Under the pieces are notes generated by a model. It worked only from the letters and a program-made list of their open reading frames with translations. It had not been told where the DNA came from and did not search any database. A stretch of DNA of 10,285 nucleotides, taken from Pleionea sp041591085 (GTDB lineage Bacteria > Pseudomonadota > Gammaproteobacteria > Enterobacterales > Kangiellaceae). The position numbers and the translations under genes were made by a program. The stretch covers positions 1 through 10,285 of the forward strand of contig JBFHSP010000102.1 in NCBI GenBank assembly GCA_041591085.1, read 5' to 3'. Positions 6,825 to 10,285 of this stretch are shown here, in pieces (within the stretch, counting starts at the first letter, position 1; each line of letters begins with the position of its first letter).

Positions 6825-8810
6825 TTAAAAGTAATACACTATCAAAATGTGAAAAATTAAAAGGCTTGGCAAACACCATAACAAAGTAAAATGCAAGCGA
6901 GTCCACCACAGTCTTACATGACGCAATTTTTCATCGCTCCAGTGGTGGTTATTAGCCATAAATAAGCCAATTAAAGAACCGGTTGTAGTTGCTAAAAGAA
7001 AGATCAAAATCAATGCAAAATTCAGATTGTTACCTAGGCTTAGTCCGGTGTGAAATACCAAAGTCAGCAAAGAAATAATTCCGATAATGCTATGAAAAAG
7101 ACGCCAACTGTCTAAATGTCCAATTGATGGTATTTTTAATCGGCGCTTTGCTGAGAGCGAACCTGCAATTAGAATGAGCGCTAATAATGTGTATCCGCTA
7201 ATTTGCTGACCTAAAGAATCACTCCAAAAATATTGAACGGACTCAAAACTAAAGGTCCAATCTTTGAAAGCCGGTAAACTAATAATAAATCCAATAATTA
7301 TTAGTGAAATAATACTTAATCGTTTTATTGTTTGCTCAAAGCGTACGAAAAGATTTTCTGCAGGTTGATCGAGTAGTTCGAGTATTAGTGGTTGGCAACT
7401 TCCGCAATTACTTCCCGCTTTGCAATTTTCAGCGATCGACTCTAAATTTCGATTTCCCTGACTGATGCAATCTGTTATCTGCTTTTTAGTCACTTGCTCG
7501 CATAAACAAATAAGATATTCGTCAGGTTTATGTCTGACGGTTTTGGTGGTTTTTAAATCTAAATATCCAGTTTGCTCGAATCTGAATAATACAGAAGAAC
7601 TGAATTGGCTTTTTTGAAGAATGGCCTCTTTTACTTGGTTTTCTTGGTGCCATAATCCGATAATAATCGCAGCAAATAGACGGTTATTGCGAAAAAGGAG
7701 CTTTCTATACACTCCATTTTTGCGATCATTATAAACCTTGTGCATATCAGAAGGTAAGCTAGGATCGCCAAAAATTACAGTGTGTCTTTGGCTAACCTTT
7801 AATATTATCTCTTCTACGGAAGGTTCATTAAACTCATTTCCAAACAATTCGGGGTGACTGACAATATTAAGAATGGACTCTGCCGCTTTATCGGCTTGAT
7901 GAAGTCCAGGAGCTATAGTGCCAATCAACTTACCATTATGTTCACAACACTCTCCAATTGCATAAATGTTTTGAAGGTTTGTTTCACAACTCTCATTAAC
8001 AATAATACCTTTGTTAGTTTTTATACCTGTATGTTGAGTTAGCGAAATGTTGGGCTCAATCCCGATGCAAAACACAACGGCATCGACCTGGATATTTTCT
8101 CCCTCATAAGTCGTCAAAGACTCTATTTTAGTGAGACCTTTAAACTCTTTGATATGAGTATGCTCATGAACATGAATGCCTTGTTCAATAAGAGAAGATA
8201 GAACCCAATCAATGGCATGATGATGTCCATCTAAGCCAAGAACTTGTTTTCTTGCAATGACATGAATTTTATTGTTTTGAGTTTTAAGAGCAAGTGCGGT
8301 TTCTATTCCTAAACTGCCTGCTCCAATGACTGCTATATCTAACTGAGAATCTCTTAGTGTTTTAAGCTTGTTGAGATCTTCAATACTTCTAAAATAGTAA
8401 AAGCCTTCTATATTTGGTAGCTTTTCCGGCCATTGTTTGGCGCGAGATCCAGTCGCAATGACTAAACTATCATAGTGAAACTTTTGGTTGAACTGATCGC
8501 TAACAGATTTGTCGAGAGGATCAATTGCCACTACCTGCCTGCCTAGGTAATTGATATGGCGATGATTGGGTACTTGTTTTATAAATAGCGAATCAAAGCA
8601 TTGCTGATTCGCTAAGACACTGGATAACTTTGCTCTGTTATATGCAGGACTCGATTCTTCTCCAAAAATGATAACTCTGTGATAAGGGTTTAGCGTCAAT
8701 AATTTTTCAGCGATGCGTTGACCAACTGGGCCATTACCTATAACAATTGTTGTGTGTAAGCCCACTTTTGAGTCTGATAAGACGATATCATTTCTTTCTG
8801 CGACAGTCAT
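6825..8810 (-). CDS. NirB-like FAD/NAD(P) and [2Fe-2S] flavoprotein fused to a diheme b-type membrane domain
   Basis: A 661-residue fusion. Residues about 20-320 are a pyridine-nucleotide disulfide oxidoreductase-type flavoprotein: FAD-binding GNGPVG (25-30), NirB-like PAYNRAKLSSVLA (55-67), ATGS (119-122), NAD(P)-binding GAGSLG (163-168), and IYAIGECCEH (282-291), which binds FAD. A C-terminal interface domain follows (about 335-400). Residues 430-480 form a BFD-like [2Fe-2S] domain with ligands C435, C437, C469 and C472. In NirB a sirohaem nitrite reductase domain would come next; here there are five hydrophobic helices (about 498-515, 535-554, 570-592, 597-617, 638-660). Helices 3 and 5 each carry H-x13-H (H573/H587 and H640/H654), the spacing expected for two stacked b haems. 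Positive loops favour cytoplasmic cofactor domains. The likely role is moving electrons from NAD(P)H across the inner membrane to the adjacent cytochrome c; ferric or other reductase activity is possible. The ATG at 8810 lacks a strong ribosome site, so the exact start is less certain than the frame. Confidence 0.9.
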   Translation of the reverse strand: MTVAERNDIVLSDSKVGLHTTIVIGNGPVGQRIAEKLLTLNPYHRVIIFGEESSPAYNRAKLSSVLANQQCFDSLFIKQVPNHRHINYLGRQVVAIDPLDKSVSDQFNQKFHYDSLVIATGSRAKQWPEKLPNIEGFYYFRSIEDLNKLKTLRDSQLDIAVIGAGSLGIETALALKTQNNKIHVIARKQVLGLDGHHHAIDWVLSSLIEQGIHVHEHTHIKEFKGLTKIESLTTYEGENIQVDAVVFCIGIEPNISLTQHTGIKTNKGIIVNESCETNLQNIYAIGECCEHNGKLIGTIAPGLHQADKAAESILNIVSHPELFGNEFNEPSVEEIILKVSQRHTVIFGDPSLPSDMHKVYNDRKNGVYRKLLFRNNRLFAAIIIGLWHQENQVKEAILQKSQFSSSVLFRFEQTGYLDLKTTKTVRHKPDEYLICLCEQVTKKQITDCISQGNRNLESIAENCKAGSNCGSCQPLILELLDQPAENLFVRFEQTIKRLSIISLIIIGFIISLPAFKDWTFSFESVQYFWSDSLGQQISGYTLLALILIAGSLSAKRRLKIPSIGHLDSWRLFHSIIGIISLLTLVFHTGLSLGNNLNFALILIFLLATTTGSLIGLFMANNHHWSDEKLRHVRLWWTRLHFTLLWCLPSLLIFHILIVYYF

Positions 8811-8835
8811 GGTGCGTCAGTTACAGCAGCTTAAA

Positions 8836-8866
8836 GGAATTCATCAATACTTAACTGAATGAATCC
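8836..8866. repeat. Imperfect inverted repeat between hemerythrin and flavoprotein genes
   Basis: GGAATTCAT (8836-8844) and ATGAATCC (8859-8866) are complementary apart from one bulged base, with a 14-base loop. It lies in the 70-base gap between the hemerythrin-domain gene and the flavoprotein start. It could be an operator, an attenuator or a chance palindrome; there is no long T-tract after it on the minus strand. Confidence 0.25.
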
Positions 8867-8880
8867 TATTAAGCGCAGCC

Positions 8881-9423
8881 TTAGTCAGGCTGATATAACA
8901 AATACAGCTCGTTCTCTTCCATGCTGACACGACGTGTTAAAACCTCACCAATTTTAATATAGTCACGTTCAAAGTCTTGCTCCATTTCTAGGGTGAAAGC
9001 TTGATGAGCATATTTTTTGCAAAACTGGATGACCGCATTGGCAATATCATTCATATCACTTCTAAAGTCTTTAACTACTTGATAAGTGTGAGCATCTCCA
9101 TCAAGAGATTGTTCTAGATAAACGTAAAACTTAACGTTCTCTTTAAGTAAGTGAGATTGAAAGCCCGCTTTAAACTCGGCAATAATGTTTGATAATTTGC
9201 GGTAGTCTTTTACTGCAAACCCATTGTTCTACATTCTTCCATAAAGTGTGACTAAACGAGAGTGATCATCTTTTAATACGTCAATAAGATGTGGATCGAA
9301 TTTTATAGTTCGAGTGTTGGTGGACTCTTTAGCAATGGGCTTTAACCTTGTGTTAGCTTTCGCATTCTTTTCAAACAAGTCTTCAGGACGGCCTTTAAAA
9401 AAATCAGTAATGAATGCGAACAT
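8881..9423 (-). pseudogene. Hemerythrin-domain protein gene interrupted by one in-frame TAG
   Basis: Reading the minus strand from ATG 9423, a single frame runs to TAA at 8881-8883 and would encode 180 residues, except that codon 65 is TAG (9229-9231). Both halves look like one protein in the same frame. The N-terminal 40 residues are a polar leader. The first hemerythrin-type helix has PHLIDVLKDDHSRLVTLYG (44-62, with H45 and H54). After the stop come FQSHLLKENVKFYVYLE (88-104, with H91 and E95 as an HxxxE ligand pair) and a final helix with MEENELY (168-174). Such four-helix di-iron domains bind O2 or NO and are often sensors or protectants. The ATG at 9423 is preferred over 9444 because GAGG lies 8 bases upstream of it. 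It is the first gene of the redox operon, so the intact form probably served oxygen/NO sensing or iron chemistry linked to it. Alternatives are a sequencing error, recent nonsense mutation, or readthrough. No in-frame ATG allows restart until residue 124. Confidence 0.8.
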
Positions 9424-9443
9424 AATGACAACCTCAAATAACA

Positions 9444-9472
9444 ATTATGTAAAGTTAAAAAACAATGGTGAA
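9444..9472 (-). promoter_or_regulatory. Candidate promoter of the redox operon
   Basis: On the minus strand, TTCACC (9472-9467, 4 of 6 matches to -35) and CATAAT (9449-9444, 5 of 6 to -10) are separated by 17 bases. Transcription would start near 9437, leaving a leader of only about 14 bases that still includes the GAGG ribosome site. The short leader is a weakness, and another promoter further upstream remains possible. No clear FNR or NsrR palindrome was found. Confidence 0.3.
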
Positions 9473-9830
9473 TACATTTATAGAACTCTCTTCTTGACGA
9501 AAATGAAAAAAGATAGCTCTCAAATGACATTAGCAAATACTTGATGAAACCTACTATGGAACTTGGTTAATTTATTGAGAATTCGAGAACTAGGTCATTA
9601 TGTAAGGTTAAATTATTCGAAAAAGTGATAGCCGATGGATTATCTCGTAATGTAGATGGTGAGTGTATTACAAGTATTAGAGGTAAAAGCTAGTACGTTG
9701 TCGGAGTAAATATTTTCCTAACCGTTATAAGGGGAAGATTTCGAAAGTTGATTTAAATAGAGCTTGTCAATATGAGGATTGAAGTGACGCGATTGTCTAT
9801 TTCATGTTTAGATTAAAGAGATAGCCACGG

Positions 9831-9859
9831 CTTGAGACGCCTCGCGATGGCGTCTTAAG
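9831..9859. repeat. Strong hairpin with 11-bp stem
   Basis: CTTGAGACGCC (9831-9841) pairs with GGCGTCTTAAG (9849-9859) with a single G-T wobble and a 7-base loop. The stem core is GC-rich. No run of T follows at once on either strand, though TTTAGGTTTT lies nearby on the plus strand, so it could be a weak terminator or a structured non-coding element. Confidence 0.55.
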
Positions 9860-10008
9860 ACTTTAGGTTTTCTTGCACTTGATGCGAAATCCATTACTCT
9901 TTTAACATATTAATTCGATCATTGAGGGGCGGATTTAGGCAAAGATCGGACATATAAAAATACTTGTCTGCTTGCAAAGTTTCAATATTGTACAAGTGAA
10001 TAGGATCT

Positions 10009-10078
10009 AATTTCGCTTCTCAGCGAGGGTGTTTTTTAAACCGAAAAAACACCTGACAAATTCCTCAGGAGCGAATTT
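10009..10078. repeat. Nested 70-base imperfect inverted repeat
   Basis: An inner perfect 10-bp stem, GGTGTTTTTT (10028-10037) with AAAAAACACC (10044-10053), has a 6-base loop. It is flanked by an outer imperfect repeat, AATTTCGCTTCTCAG (10009-10023) against CTCAGGAGCGAATTT (10064-10078), matching at 12 of 15 positions. The GC pairs are at the base of the inner stem and the A/T pairs near the loop, the reverse of an intrinsic terminator. It may be an intergenic palindromic element or a structured RNA. Confidence 0.5.
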
Positions 10079-10111
10079 GAACAGCTTTAGCTGGTCCAAA
10101 AGGATGAAGGA

Positions 10112-10244
10112 CAGGACGTCCGCAATAAAACATGTTTCTCCCGCCAATTGGCTTTTCGAAAAATCATCTGGTCGAGCAAGCGGTAATGCTCATCATCCCT
10201 GATTCTAAATTAAGAGTCCGGCATTACCTTTCATTCGCGTCCTG
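10112..10244. repeat. Cluster of nested short palindromes
   Basis: Several exact inverted matches fall within 133 bases: CAGGACG (10112-10118) with CGTCCTG (10238-10244); GGTAATGC (10182-10189) with GCATTACC (10221-10228); and the self-complementary GGACGTCC (10114-10121), GCCAATTGGC (10143-10152) and TTTTCGAAAA (10153-10162). The first two pairs nest within one another. The element may continue beyond the right edge. No transposase gene or target duplication is visible. Confidence 0.35.
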
Positions 10245-10285
10245 CGAGTAAATTGCTGTAACACTGATTTTTCTGCCAATCGGAG

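Larger units (their letters stand above)
9473..10285. other. Non-coding region rich in inverted repeats
   Basis: No reading frame with recognisable protein features was found on either strand of this stretch of about 810 bases, apart from short open frames that look like chance. The left part (9473-9800) is AT-rich and plain. From about 9830 to the end the base composition becomes more mixed and inverted repeats are frequent: a hairpin at 9831-9859, a nested repeat at 10009-10078, an 8-bp palindrome TTGTACAA near 9989-9996, and several palindromes in 10112-10244. This looks like an intergenic repeat region rather than a decayed gene, but family membership cannot be decided from one copy. Confidence 0.5.

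Noticed and set aside
8830..8860. Possible FNR box near the flavoprotein start (TTGATGAATTCC on the minus strand)
   Set aside because: Only the left half-site matches; the right half ATCAA is missing.
9314..9544. Plus-strand reading frame overlapping the start of the hemerythrin gene
   Set aside because: It is antisense to the conserved hemerythrin frame and its upstream promoter region, and its translation shows no domain features.
9571..9693. A short open frame of about 40 codons on the plus strand, with a GTG at 9625, ending at TAG 9691-9693
   Set aside because: It has no ATG, no ribosome site and no recognisable domain. A faint resemblance to transposase fragments is too weak to report as a mobile-element remnant.
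10028..10053. The perfect 10-bp hairpin taken as a rho-independent terminator
   Set aside because: The GC pairs are at the stem base and the T-run is inside the stem, with no T-tract after it on either strand.

Overview
The window reads as a low-GC (by eye below 40% GC) chromosomal segment from a Gram-negative bacterium, most likely a marine-type gammaproteobacterium. The basis is the type II/IV-secretion ATPase architecture, the periplasmic c-type cytochromes with signal or anchor sequences, and the NirB-like flavoprotein. The species cannot be fixed from sequence alone. No rRNA, tRNA, CRISPR array or intact insertion sequence was seen.

Region 1 (about 1-307) is a mostly non-coding leader. 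A possible divergent gene may run off the left edge, with only about seven codons visible. Region 2 (308-4415, plus strand) is a compact three-gene signalling operon: an MglA-type small GTPase, a soluble histidine kinase, and a receiver-domain/PilB-GspE-type ATPase fusion. The first two genes overlap by 11 bases and the last two are 3 bases apart. The simplest reading is that the kinase phosphorylates the receiver of the ATPase, and that the GTPase sets where or when the ATPase works. This would be a regulated motor for type IV pilus-like or secretion machinery whose structural genes lie elsewhere.

Region 3 (4416-4836) is an intergenic gap between convergent units. It holds one T-tract terminator candidate and one strong 13-bp hairpin that could serve both strands.

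Region 4 (9423-4837, minus strand) is a redox operon, read in this order: a hemerythrin-domain gene, a large membrane flavoprotein, an anchored multihaem cytochrome c and a Tll0287/DUF3365-type monohaem cytochrome. The hemerythrin gene is interrupted by one in-frame TAG. The flavoprotein has the FAD/NAD and [2Fe-2S] front end of NirB, but a five-helix membrane domain with two H-x13-H pairs replaces the sirohaem reductase domain. The cytochrome has ten CxxCH motifs plus one CX4CH. Together they suggest an electron path from cytoplasmic NAD(P)H through FAD, [2Fe-2S] and two b haems to periplasmic c haems. The terminal acceptor is unknown.

Region 5 (about 9473-10285) has no convincing gene. It is rich in inverted repeats, including a 29-base near-perfect hairpin, a 70-base nested inverted repeat and a cluster of shorter palindromes, so it looks like an intergenic repeat region.
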